Of a DNA stretch of 58,443 nucleotides, positions 42,234-50,341 are shown piece after piece (the first letter of the stretch is position 1; each line of letters begins with the position of its first letter). Under the pieces are notes generated by a model. It saw only the letters and a program-made list of their open reading frames with translations. It was not told the DNA's origin and ran no database searches. The position numbers and the translations under genes were made by a program. The DNA lies in the NCBI RefSeq assembly GCF_029869215.1, contig NZ_JARWPM010000447.1, forward strand, positions 1-58,443, given 5' to 3'. Source of the stretch: Nocardia carnea. GTDB taxonomy: Bacteria; Actinomycetota; Actinomycetes; Mycobacteriales; Mycobacteriaceae.

Positions 42234-44270
42234 ATGGACAGCAAATACACCGACGCGCCCAAGTACACCATGCGGATAAGCCGGCTGACCATAGACAAAC
42301 TCGGGATCCGGCTCTACGACCGGGTTTCCGCGGTATTGGCCGAACTCATCGCCAATTCCTACGATGCCGATGCGACGCGGGTGGAGATTTCGCTGCCGTG
42401 GGGTGTCACCCTGGCCGGGACGGTACGGGCCGCCGAGCACGCACCGTATTCGATCGTGGTGCGCGACAACGGCCACGGGATGACCGCCGACGAGGTCAAC
42501 GACCACTATCTGCGGGTCGGTTCCGATCGCCGGTTGCGCGCGGGCAGCGATCTGTCCCGCTCGCTGCGGCGACCGGTGATGGGCCGCAAGGGAATCGGGA
42601 AACTGGCCGCCTTCGGAATCTGCCGGACCATCGAGGTGATCTCGGTGGGCGGCGCGGAAACCGAACGCGGACCGGACGGCTGGCCGGTGGCGAATATCGT
42701 GATGAGCCTCGACGATATGCTCTCCGATACCGAACGCGACTACCACCCCCGGCCCGGTCCGCTCGACGGCACCTTCGGCGCCCAGCGCGGCACGACGATC
42801 ATCCTGCGTGATTTCCTGCGCAAACGGGTGGCGTCCGGGCCGGAACTGAGCCGGCAGCTGGCGGCCCGGTTCGGTCTCGAACGCACCGACTGGCAGGTGG
42901 AGGTACGCAACAGTGTCGCCGCGGCGGATGCGCCCCAGTATTTCGTGCTGCGCGATCTGGCCATCGACGTCATGCCGGAAACCCGGATCGCTGTGGCCGA
43001 CCGTCCGGTGGAACTCGGTGACCGGTTCCTGCCGGTGACCGGCTGGGTCGCCTACGCCAAACACCCCTACCGGGACGACGCCATGGCCGGGGTCCGCATC
43101 TACGCCCGCGGCAAACTGGTCGCCCAGACCCGCGATTTCGGGATACCGGCCGGATTCACCGGCGAGTTCAAACTGCGGTCGTACCTGGTCGGCGCGATTC
43201 ACGTGGACTGGCTCGACAGCGAAGAAGATCTCGTGCGCTCCGACCGTCAGGACATCATCTGGAACTCCGAACGCGGTGAGGCACTGTCGGCGTGGGGCCG
43301 CAATCTGATCCGGGAGCTGGGCCGGCTCGGCGAGAGTTCGGTGAAGCGCCGGGTGTGGGAGGAATTCGTCGAACGCTCCGGTATCCACACCATGTTGCAG
43401 TCCATCGCGCCGCAGGACCGGATGTTCCGCAAATCGGTGATGGACGCCGCCCGCATTCTGGTGAACAACAAGGACCGCGCCGCGCTCGAGGACCAGAACC
43501 ATATCGACAGCCTGGTGCGGCTCGCGCTATCGCTCGGCCCGCAGCGCAGCCTGCTGGAAACGTTGAAAGAGGTCGCCGAGGATACGGGTAACCGGCTCGA
43601 TATCGTCGTCGCACTGTTCGAAACCGCCCGGGTGGCCGAGGTGTATTCGCTGGGCCAGATCGCCTCGGAACGGGTCGCGGTGGTCAACCGGTTGCAAACC
43701 CTCATCGACGACCGGCATTCCCTGGAGCGGCCGTTCCAGGAGCTGATCGAACGGGCCCCGTGGCTGCTGGCCCCGGAATGGACACCCCTCGGCATGAACG
43801 AATCACTGAAGCGGGTGCGCGCCGCCTTCGAACGCTGGTATCTGCAGAAATCCGGGGTCCCGCTGGTGACCACCGCGATCGGCAGCGAGAAACGCGAACC
43901 CGATTTCGTGTTGCTGCACGATTCCGGGGAACTGTGGATCGTGGAGATCAAACGTATGGACTACCGTCTCACCGACGAGGAATACAGCCGCGCCGTGAAC
44001 TACCTCTACATGCTGGAAACATTCCTCGACGAGAACCCGCGCATCGGCGAACAGTTCCCCCGCCGCCGCCTCACCTTCATCGTCGACCATATCGACCGGC
44101 TCCGCCCCGCTTCGCTGTCCTCGCTCCGCAACGATTTCCGCATCGACCGCCGCACCTGGCGCGAACTGCTCGATTCGACCCTGCGCGCCCACCGCGATTT
44201 CCTGGATCGCGTCGACGCGATGCGCCTCGGCGAACCGGGCTATCTCACCCCCGGCGCCTCCGCGGGCTGA
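42234..44270 (+). CDS. GHKL/Hsp90-like ATPase fused to a Shedu-like PD-(D/E)XK nuclease
   Basis: A 678-aa protein. N-terminal GHKL ATPase: N box E37-LIAN41-SYDAD, G1 box D78-NGHG82, and G2-like lid G117-RKGIGK123. The middle (about 250-510) has a second alpha/beta domain and a helical region. The C-terminal 170 residues look like the Shedu/DUF4263 nuclease: LERPFQELIERAPWLL, then EPDFVLL with D557 and VEIKR with E571 and K573. All catalytic positions are present. It may be an ATP-gated nuclease for phage defence. ATG 42234 follows GGGAG by 5 nt; ATG 42222 is in frame. No methylase or partner gene is adjacent. Confidence 0.8.
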   Translation: MDSKYTDAPKYTMRISRLTIDKLGIRLYDRVSAVLAELIANSYDADATRVEISLPWGVTLAGTVRAAEHAPYSIVVRDNGHGMTADEVNDHYLRVGSDRRLRAGSDLSRSLRRPVMGRKGIGKLAAFGICRTIEVISVGGAETERGPDGWPVANIVMSLDDMLSDTERDYHPRPGPLDGTFGAQRGTTIILRDFLRKRVASGPELSRQLAARFGLERTDWQVEVRNSVAAADAPQYFVLRDLAIDVMPETRIAVADRPVELGDRFLPVTGWVAYAKHPYRDDAMAGVRIYARGKLVAQTRDFGIPAGFTGEFKLRSYLVGAIHVDWLDSEEDLVRSDRQDIIWNSERGEALSAWGRNLIRELGRLGESSVKRRVWEEFVERSGIHTMLQSIAPQDRMFRKSVMDAARILVNNKDRAALEDQNHIDSLVRLALSLGPQRSLLETLKEVAEDTGNRLDIVVALFETARVAEVYSLGQIASERVAVVNRLQTLIDDRHSLERPFQELIERAPWLLAPEWTPLGMNESLKRVRAAFERWYLQKSGVPLVTTAIGSEKREPDFVLLHDSGELWIVEIKRMDYRLTDEEYSRAVNYLYMLETFLDENPRIGEQFPRRRLTFIVDHIDRLRPASLSSLRNDFRIDRRTWRELLDSTLRAHRDFLDRVDAMRLGEPGYLTPGASAG

Positions 44271-44432
44271 ACTGCAGGCCCGTGGCACCACACCGGCGCG
44301 CCCTCGCCACCGCGGTCACGGAAACTGCCCGGCAGCTGGGCACACTTCTGCACTGACCGCGGCCGCGCCCGATGGCCGGCAGTCGACCCGGCCCGGCGCG
44401 GCGGACCCACTGCCCCGGCGGCCGGCCGGACC

Positions 44433-45326
44433 TCACTTCCGCGATCGCCGAGCCGCTTGCCGCGGTGTCAGCACAACGGTCAGGCCGTCGAGCAGCCGTT
44501 CCAGTCCGAACGCGAACAGTGATTCCAGGTCGACCTCGGTATCCGGTTCGGTGAGCTGGGTGATCAGTGGCCGGTCCACGGCGAGCCGGGCCGCGCCCCA
44601 TTGCCGGCTCGTCATTCCGGTGTCCAGTTCGGCGCGGGCTTCGCTCTCGATGTTCATCGCGGTGCCCCGCACATAGTTGACCAGGGTGGCGTAGACGTGG
44701 AGCCGGGTGGAGGAATCCAGCTCCAGGCCGTCGAAGGCACGCAACGTCCACAGCCCGTAGGCGATCATGGCCGGCAGGGTGGCCGGGCGAGTGATCGACA
44801 CCAGCGGCGGCACCCACGGATGCCGCTGGTAGACACCCCATTGCAGCTGCGCGGCCACGCGCAGATGGGAGCGCCACACCGGCGACGGCTCGGGGTAGTC
44901 GATCTCGGCGAACGCGGCATCCGCGAGCAGCTGGGTGAGTTCGGCGCCGGCATCGAGATGGCGGCGCAGCGTCATCGTCGCGACGCCGAGGTCGGCGGCC
45001 ACTGCCCGCAGGGACAGCGCGGCCAGACCGCCCTGGTCGGCAATCCGCATCGCCGCGCGCACGACCTGTTCACGGTCGAGCCCCTCGACCGTCCGCGCGG
45101 GCAGCCGTCGCGCGGCGACCACGGCGCCGACGCGGGAGGTCGATTCGATGGCACCTGAATGTTTGAGTGTGGCCAGCGCTTTGGTGGCGGTGGCGATGGC
45201 GACGCCCCAGTCGCGTGCGATGGACCTGGTGGTGGGAACGGGATCGCCCGGCCGCAGTTCGCCCGCGGCGATGCGCCGCTCGATCTCGGCGACGATACGG
45301 AGGTAGGGCGGGCGGGGATCGGTCAC
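44433..45326 (-). CDS. hybrid GntR-TetR transcriptional regulator
   Basis: A 297-aa regulator with two DNA-binding domains. Residues 1-70 are a GntR winged helix (IVAEIERRIAAGELRPGDPV, then TTRSIARDWGVAIATATKAL). Residues about 80-135 are a TetR-type helix-turn-helix (VVRAAMRIADQGGLAALSLR, VAADLGVATMTLRRHLD), and the rest is a TetR_C_1-like ligand and dimer domain. It starts 20 bp after the carotenoid oxygenase stop, in the same direction, so it is likely co-transcribed with it and may control it through TGTACTAGTACA at 46666. The GTG start matches the beginning of the winged helix. Confidence 0.85.
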   Translation of the reverse strand: MTDPRPPYLRIVAEIERRIAAGELRPGDPVPTTRSIARDWGVAIATATKALATLKHSGAIESTSRVGAVVAARRLPARTVEGLDREQVVRAAMRIADQGGLAALSLRAVAADLGVATMTLRRHLDAGAELTQLLADAAFAEIDYPEPSPVWRSHLRVAAQLQWGVYQRHPWVPPLVSITRPATLPAMIAYGLWTLRAFDGLELDSSTRLHVYATLVNYVRGTAMNIESEARAELDTGMTSRQWGAARLAVDRPLITQLTEPDTEVDLESLFAFGLERLLDGLTVVLTPRQAARRSRK

Positions 45327-45345
45327 CCCATCATGCTGGCATGGG

Positions 45346-46605
45346 TCAGTGGTCGGGCAGCCAGTTGCCGTGCAGGCCCAGCGGTACGCGGGCGGGCAGG
45401 TGAATACGCGCGACGGGTGCGCCGGTGAAGTCCTGAGCGGCCAGTACGACCAGATCGGCGGCGTTGCGGTGCGGATCGTGAACGTAGGTGAGGAGATACC
45501 CCTCGTCTTCACCCGGTCCGGTGGCCGCGAACACCGCCTCGCCCACGGCTTCTCCGGCGCCGAACGCGTGCACCTCCGCGGTGCCTCGCTGAAAATCGTG
45601 TTTGACCAGTGCATTGGTGAACGAATCGTCCGGGGGCGCGCCCTCGGCTGCGAACGGTATGCCATACAGGGCCGTCGCGGCGGAGTACCCGTAGCGGTGG
45701 GGGTGCGCGGCGTAGGCGTCGTTGATGCGGGGGAAGTCCTGCGGCCGGTCGTCGATGCGTTGCTGCCGGAACTTGCCGGTGGTGAGGGTCCAGCGGTCCA
45801 GTACCGGCCGGATCGCGCCGGGATCGGCGGGGTCGAACGGGCCCTGCGCGGTGACCAGATCGACGATGATCGACTCACCCTCCTCGTAGGCGTTGAGCGT
45901 ATGACTGACATGTACCGGATCGATATCGTGCCAGCGCACTTCCCCACCCGTCCGCGGCATCACCCCCACCCGGGTGGGGTGCTCCGGTAGCCAGCGGCAG
46001 TCGAACCCGTCGAACCCGAGCGGGGTATCCCAGAGCACCACATGGTTGCCGGTGAGCGCGAAGTCGTGCAGAAACGGCGTCCGCGTCATCTCGATCGGCA
46101 CGGTGCGGATCACCGCCCCCGCGGTATCGGTCACGATGTACTGCACGAAATCACGGCCGGGCATATAGGACAGCGAATGCAACTCCCCCGTCCGCGGGTC
46201 GTGTTTGGAATGCGCCCCCGCGCTGAATCCCTCCGCCGTCGCGCCCAGCTCGGCGAATCCGACGGTGTTCAGTTCGTCGTCCAGTAAGGCCGGCGGCAGT
46301 CCGCCCTCGGCCATGGCGAATGTCTGCCCCGCATGCCCGATCACATGCACCATGGGGGCAAAACCCGGGACCCGCACGAACCGGTTGCGATACCACTCGG
46401 CCCGCCCGTCCCGCAGCCGCACCCCGTGCACCATGCCCTGCCCCATCCCCCAGACGTGAGCGCCCGGCTCCTCCACGCTCACCGGATTGGGACCGTTGCG
46501 CACATACCGGCCACCGAGTTCGGCCGGAATATGCCCGGTCACCGGCAGATCGTAGGCCGTGACCTCCACCTCTACCGGCGCGAAATGTCCTTCCAGATAC
46601 CTCAT
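45346..46605 (-). CDS. carotenoid cleavage oxygenase family protein
   Basis: A 419-aa RPE65/CCD beta-propeller protein. GGRYVRNGPNPVSVEEPGAH is the family opening, and the four iron-binding His lie in GAHSKHDPRTGE, PFLHDFALT, VHVSHTLNAYEE and the C-terminal LHGNWLPDH. It cleaves a conjugated double bond in an apocarotenoid, stilbene or lignin-type substrate with O2. Length is slightly below the usual 460-500. A TGTACTAGTACA palindrome lies 61 bp upstream and a regulator gene follows. A decayed homologous piece lies at 49411-49510. Confidence 0.93.
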   Translation of the reverse strand: MRYLEGHFAPVEVEVTAYDLPVTGHIPAELGGRYVRNGPNPVSVEEPGAHVWGMGQGMVHGVRLRDGRAEWYRNRFVRVPGFAPMVHVIGHAGQTFAMAEGGLPPALLDDELNTVGFAELGATAEGFSAGAHSKHDPRTGELHSLSYMPGRDFVQYIVTDTAGAVIRTVPIEMTRTPFLHDFALTGNHVVLWDTPLGFDGFDCRWLPEHPTRVGVMPRTGGEVRWHDIDPVHVSHTLNAYEEGESIIVDLVTAQGPFDPADPGAIRPVLDRWTLTTGKFRQQRIDDRPQDFPRINDAYAAHPHRYGYSAATALYGIPFAAEGAPPDDSFTNALVKHDFQRGTAEVHAFGAGEAVGEAVFAATGPGEDEGYLLTYVHDPHRNAADLVVLAAQDFTGAPVARIHLPARVPLGLHGNWLPDH

Positions 46606-46665
46606 GAGAACAACCTAGGAACTGCGGCCCGGAAACCGGTCCCGCACAGCACGATCCCCGCACTG

Positions 46666-46677
46666 TGTACTAGTACA
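46666..46677. promoter_or_regulatory. TGTACTAGTACA operator-like palindrome
   Basis: A perfect 12-bp palindrome 61 bp upstream of the carotenoid oxygenase ATG, in the 159-bp gap to the TetR gene. It has the form of many TetR-family operators. The co-transcribed GntR-TetR hybrid is the most likely binder. Confidence 0.6.
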
Positions 46678-46764
46678 GACCGCCACGCCGTGCGGCGACC
46701 GACGCCATACGGGGTGCCGAGCGCACTCCCCGGGACTTCGGTAGCCACGGTCGACGCTCCGCGG

Positions 46765-47430
46765 TCACGGTATGTCCTTCCGCCCGGTTGCCGTATCGAT
46801 TCCCGGCCCGGTGGCATCCCGGTCTCCGTGCCGGATCACGCCCCGCAAGGTATCGGCGAAAACGGCTGTGATGGCGGCTTTTCCGATTCGGTCGGGATCG
46901 GTGCCGTATTCCAGTGCCAGACCAAGTCGCAACGACTGCAAGGTGAGAGCCAGCTGACCGGCCGGCACCGTGAGTTCGATACCGAGTTCGGCGCAGGCCC
47001 CGGCCAGCGAAGCGGCCAGCTCCTCCCGTAATGCCCGCCGCACGCCGACATAGACCTCGCGGACCTCCGGATCCCGCGCCGCCTGTTGCGCGATCTCGGT
47101 GAGCAACCGGGTCCAGGTCTCCTGCTCGACGATGCCCCGGGCCCAGACCTCGGCGATATCTTCGAGCACCGCCTCGGGCCGGTTCTGCGCTCGCACCTCG
47201 AGATTCCCCAGCGCGAGCTGGGTGCGCGCACGCTGTTCGATCACTTCCGCGAGCAAGGCGTGCTTACTCGGGAAGTTCGAGTACACCGCGCCTTTCGTGA
47301 AACCGGCGGTATACGCGATCCGATCGAGCCGTGCCCCCGAATACCCGCTTTCGGCGAAGACCGTCGCGGCGGCGTCGATCAGTCGACGGCGCACCTCCTC
47401 CCGCGGAACGCGCGGCACCGGCCCGCTCAC
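46765..47430 (-). CDS. TetR/AcrR family repressor
   Basis: A 221-aa regulator: REEVRRRLIDAAATVFAESG, then YSGARLDRIAYTAGFTKGAVYSNF (read as two adjoining parts) forms the helix-turn-helix, and the remainder is a helical ligand/dimer domain with LLTEIAQQAARDPEVREVY. The GTG at 47430 is the natural family start. It is divergent from the sulfatase gene and the 184-bp gap is packed with GGTATC/GATACC repeats, so it probably represses itself and the sulfatase. Confidence 0.9.
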   Translation of the reverse strand: MSGPVPRVPREEVRRRLIDAAATVFAESGYSGARLDRIAYTAGFTKGAVYSNFPSKHALLAEVIEQRARTQLALGNLEVRAQNRPEAVLEDIAEVWARGIVEQETWTRLLTEIAQQAARDPEVREVYVGVRRALREELAASLAGACAELGIELTVPAGQLALTLQSLRLGLALEYGTDPDRIGKAAITAVFADTLRGVIRHGDRDATGPGIDTATGRKDIP

Positions 47431-47487
47431 AGGCGCCCGCCCGGCAGGTATATCTGCTGTTCATTGCCAGTTTTACGGAATCGTCCC

Positions 47488-47583
47488 GGTATCGGCATAC
47501 CATTACGATACTTCCGGGTATCGGATACCGACAAGTATTCACACTGGTTGGATACCCGGAGGTATCGGATACTCTTGGGTATC
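47488..47583. repeat. cluster of GGTATC/GATACC operator half-sites
   Basis: Within 96 bp there are GGTAT-N4-ATACC (47488-47501), the perfect palindrome GGTATC-G-GATACC (47517-47529), GATACC-N4-GGTATC (47551-47566) overlapping GGTATC-G-GATACT (47561-47573), and a last GGTATC (47578-47583). Such dense symmetrical sites between divergent TetR and sulfatase genes suggest cooperative TetR binding over both promoters. The stretch is much less GC-rich than its flanks. Confidence 0.7.
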
Positions 47584-47614
47584 ATCGAGCCGGTCCGACC
47601 AGACACGGAAGGCG

Positions 47615-49243
47615 ATGCGCGCAGCTCACCGCTTCCACGTCGCCGCCGACCACGAACCCATCGAGCCGGCCGAGCGACCGGACAATCACCCTGCCCACTC
47701 CTGCGAACGAAAGGCCATCGTGCCCGCGCATCTACCGGAGCCGCATGCTCTCCCCAACCCGGGCCGCCGCCAAGTGTTGTCCCTGCTGGCAGCCGCACCG
47801 TTCATAGCTCCGGCACTCGGCGCGCTGCGGCCCGCCTCCGCCACGGCGGCCCCGGCTCGCCGGCCCAACATCCTGATCGTGATGACCGATCAAGAACGCG
47901 CCGATATCGCGCGCCCGGCCGGTTTCGCGCTACCCGCCCGCGACCGGATCGATGCCGCCGGTGTGCGATTCGCCATGCACCACACCCCCACCGCGCCCTG
48001 CACACCGGCGCGGTCCACGTTCTTCACCGGTCTGCAGGCCCCCGTGAACGGCATGACCGACAATGTGGGCGGCACCGGTGTCGTCGACCACGTGCTCAAC
48101 CTCACCGGCATCGCCAACGCGAACCTCGACACCGCCATCCCCACCCTCGGCACCGTGCTGCAGCAGGCCGGCTACCACACCGCCTACATCGGCAAATGGC
48201 ATCTCTCCGACCCGGTGGGCCCGGATCCCGCAGGGTTGGCCGGCTACGGTTTCCACGAATCCCACGACGTCCTCGGCGGTGGCGGCCCCAACGAGGGACT
48301 GCGTGCGGACCCCGGTGTGACCGATCGCGCGGTGAACTGGTTGCGCGACAACGCCACCCGCTCCGAGCCGTGGCTTTGCGTGGTGAGTATGGTCAACCCG
48401 CACGACATGATGTTCTGCCCCCGGTTCTACCGCCTCGAGGATGTCCCCGACCACGGCGCCGAGGTGCCCCCGAACTTCGAATCCGACCTTTCCGGCAAAC
48501 CCCACGTCCAGACCGTCTGGCGCACGCTCAACACCGCTGTAGGCGGGCTCATGCCCGGGGAAGCGACCTCCCCGGACGGGCGCAGGCAGTGGCAGCAGTG
48601 GGGTAACTGGTACCTCGAATTGATGCTGCGCACCGATGAACTCATCGGCCGGGTACTCGACGGTCTGGACGCCACGGGCGCCGCCGGCGACACGGTCGTC
48701 GTGCGGGTCTCCGATCACGGCGAGCTCGGTGGTGCCCACGGGCTGCGGCAGAAGGGCGCGATGATCTACCGCGAGAACAACCGGGTTCCGCTCACCATCG
48801 CCGACCCGCGCCGTCCCGGCACCCACGGCGCCGCGGTCTGCGCTCTCACCTCTCATATCGATCTCGTGCCGACGCTCGCCGCGCTCGCCGGGGTCGCACC
48901 GATCACCACCGGCCGCGACCTCACCCCGCTACTCGACAACCCGGCCCGCACCGTCCGCGAGGCGCTGCTGCTCACCGCGGACGCGAAGTCCAGCGGCGGC
49001 GCCGCCCCCGGTGTGAAGTACTGCCTGCGTGGCACCGTCACCCCGCGCTACAGTTTCGGCCGCTATTCCACCCCCGAGGGTATCGACGGCCCGCACAGCG
49101 AGTTCGAGTACGAACTCTACGACCGGCAGGACGACCCCCAGGAGCTGCGCAACCTCGCGCACGAGCCGGCCGCGGCCGCGCTCGTCGACGAACTCAACGG
49201 TGTGGTCGACGCCCTCGTCGCCGAGGAGCTGACCCCAACCTGA
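47615..49243 (+). CDS. Tat-exported sulfatase
   Basis: A 542-aa type I sulfatase. A twin-arginine motif (RRQVLSLLAA at 51-60) leads an export signal, then RRPNILIVMTDQERAD starts the enzyme with metal-binding Asp. The C-T-P-A-R motif at C129 is the formylglycine site (CxPxR), and HTAYIGKWHLSD and VSDHGELGGAHGLRQKGAM follow. It should hydrolyse a sulfate ester outside the membrane. ATG 47615 with GGAAGG is used; GTG 47720 with AAAGG would give a shorter, more typical signal peptide. Activation needs a formylglycine-generating enzyme, not seen here. Confidence 0.92.
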   Translation: MRAAHRFHVAADHEPIEPAERPDNHPAHSCERKAIVPAHLPEPHALPNPGRRQVLSLLAAAPFIAPALGALRPASATAAPARRPNILIVMTDQERADIARPAGFALPARDRIDAAGVRFAMHHTPTAPCTPARSTFFTGLQAPVNGMTDNVGGTGVVDHVLNLTGIANANLDTAIPTLGTVLQQAGYHTAYIGKWHLSDPVGPDPAGLAGYGFHESHDVLGGGGPNEGLRADPGVTDRAVNWLRDNATRSEPWLCVVSMVNPHDMMFCPRFYRLEDVPDHGAEVPPNFESDLSGKPHVQTVWRTLNTAVGGLMPGEATSPDGRRQWQQWGNWYLELMLRTDELIGRVLDGLDATGAAGDTVVVRVSDHGELGGAHGLRQKGAMIYRENNRVPLTIADPRRPGTHGAAVCALTSHIDLVPTLAALAGVAPITTGRDLTPLLDNPARTVREALLLTADAKSSGGAAPGVKYCLRGTVTPRYSFGRYSTPEGIDGPHSEFEYELYDRQDDPQELRNLAHEPAAAALVDELNGVVDALVAEELTPT

Positions 49244-49410
49244 CCCGCAGCCCGTGTGCGCAGACCATCGGCGCCTGCACGATCGGCAAGCGCGCCGCCG
49301 GCACCACCGCCGCTCTCCACGGCGGGTCGCCGCACGGGCACGAGCCGGCGGACCGGGCGAGACCTTCGACACGTAGGAGCGCGAGCCGTTCCCGCGGTCG
49401 GGCACCGGGG

Positions 49411-49510
49411 CCCGCGGGTCGTGTTCGGAATGCGCCCCGCACCGAACCCCTCTGCCGGGGCGCCCGGCTCGCGAATCCCACGGTGTTCAGTTTCGTCGTC
49501 CAGGCGGGAT
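49411..49510 (-). pseudogene. decayed fragment of a carotenoid oxygenase gene
   Basis: About 100 bp align closely with 46191-46285 inside the intact carotenoid oxygenase, same strand, with at least three single-base indels, so the reading frame is broken (KLNTVGFA in one frame, then GAPAEGFGAG in the next, against the intact ELNTVGFAELGATAEGFSAG). The rest of the 343-bp gap 49244-49586 has no intact gene; 49260-49400 may be further, unrecognisable decay. The fragment and the intact copy flank the TetR-sulfatase pair. Confidence 0.7.
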
Positions 49511-49586
49511 CCGGCGTCGTCTCCGCTACCCACGCCATCAGCCACAACGCGTGGGCGTGATCCGACGGCTCGGGCGGCCGAAAGAC

Positions 49587-50186
49587 TCAAGCAGCGAGAA
49601 CACGCGGTCCGAAGGCGGTGTCGAGGCGTCGTACTCGCTGGGCGACTGTGGGGCTGAACGCACTGGAATAGATGCGCATGAAACCGCGAACCAAGTGGTA
49701 GTTCCGAATGTCGTGGTCGATCATCAAGTCCATGACCGGGCGCCCCATCACCTCGGCCACCCGATGGTCGATGCGGTAGATGATGCGTCGGGATCGCACG
49801 GCGAAGGTCAGCAGGTAGCTGAGCACGTAAAGCGCCGCGAACACCGGGAGCACCACCGAACCCGGAAGTCCGGACAGGACGGCCAGGTAGACCAGCGGTA
49901 AGCCGACGGCCGAGAAGCTCAGGCCGAAGGCGATAACGGTCTTGTACGCTCCGGCTCGATAGAAATCGCCTGCGACGAGAGCTAATGCGAGCGCACCCTC
50001 CTGTTCGGCCGCGAGGAGGTCGCCGAATCGGGCACCGACTCGGAGAACCGGCGGCCGCTTCCAGGTGGCGTACCGCAATCCCAGGGTCGACCAGGTAGGA
50101 ACGTTTCCCGCCACAATGCGGGGCGCCCGCACACCGAAGTTCGCCGCCAGTTCGGCAGTTCGGGTGCTGATTCGATCTAGATCCAC
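49587..50186 (-). CDS. M48-peptidase-like membrane protein lacking the HExxH motif
   Basis: A 199-aa protein: a soluble N terminus (LAANFGVRAPRIVAGN, RPPVLRVGARFGDLL), then two TM helices (about 95-135), then a helix with YRIDHRVAEVMGRPVMDLMI. The layout matches short M48/HtpX-like peptidases, where the helix after the first domain holds HExxH and the later one E-x-x-AD. Here the first reads AEQEGALALALVAGDFYRA, with no zinc site. It may be an inactive relative. GTG 50186 is used for lack of a better start. It is divergent from a sigma factor gene. Confidence 0.55.
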   Translation of the reverse strand: MDLDRISTRTAELAANFGVRAPRIVAGNVPTWSTLGLRYATWKRPPVLRVGARFGDLLAAEQEGALALALVAGDFYRAGAYKTVIAFGLSFSAVGLPLVYLAVLSGLPGSVVLPVFAALYVLSYLLTFAVRSRRIIYRIDHRVAEVMGRPVMDLMIDHDIRNYHLVRGFMRIYSSAFSPTVAQRVRRLDTAFGPRVLAA

Positions 50187-50252
50187 GCGATCATGATCGC
50201 CTACGGGCACCGGAAAGAACAGACCTGTTGGTATTTCCCCTCCGATACAGCC

Positions 50253-50264
50253 GCCCGATCGGGC
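50253..50264. promoter_or_regulatory. GCCCGATCGGGC palindrome
   Basis: A perfect 12-bp palindrome in the divergent region between the M48-like gene and the sigma factor gene, about 78 bp before the latter's ATG. It might be an operator. G/C-only palindromes arise by chance more often in such a genome. Confidence 0.25.
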
Positions 50265-50341
50265 AGCACGACCGAACACCGGCGCACCCACCGGAGGGGT
50301 GGGGGTGGAACAGGTGCACAGGGATGGTCGACGATGGAGGG

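Noticed and set aside
47431..47614. CRISPR-like array for the GGTATC repeats
   Set aside because: The repeats are 6-bp palindromic half-sites with 1- to 4-bp spacers, not long direct repeats with 30-bp spacers; operators explain them.
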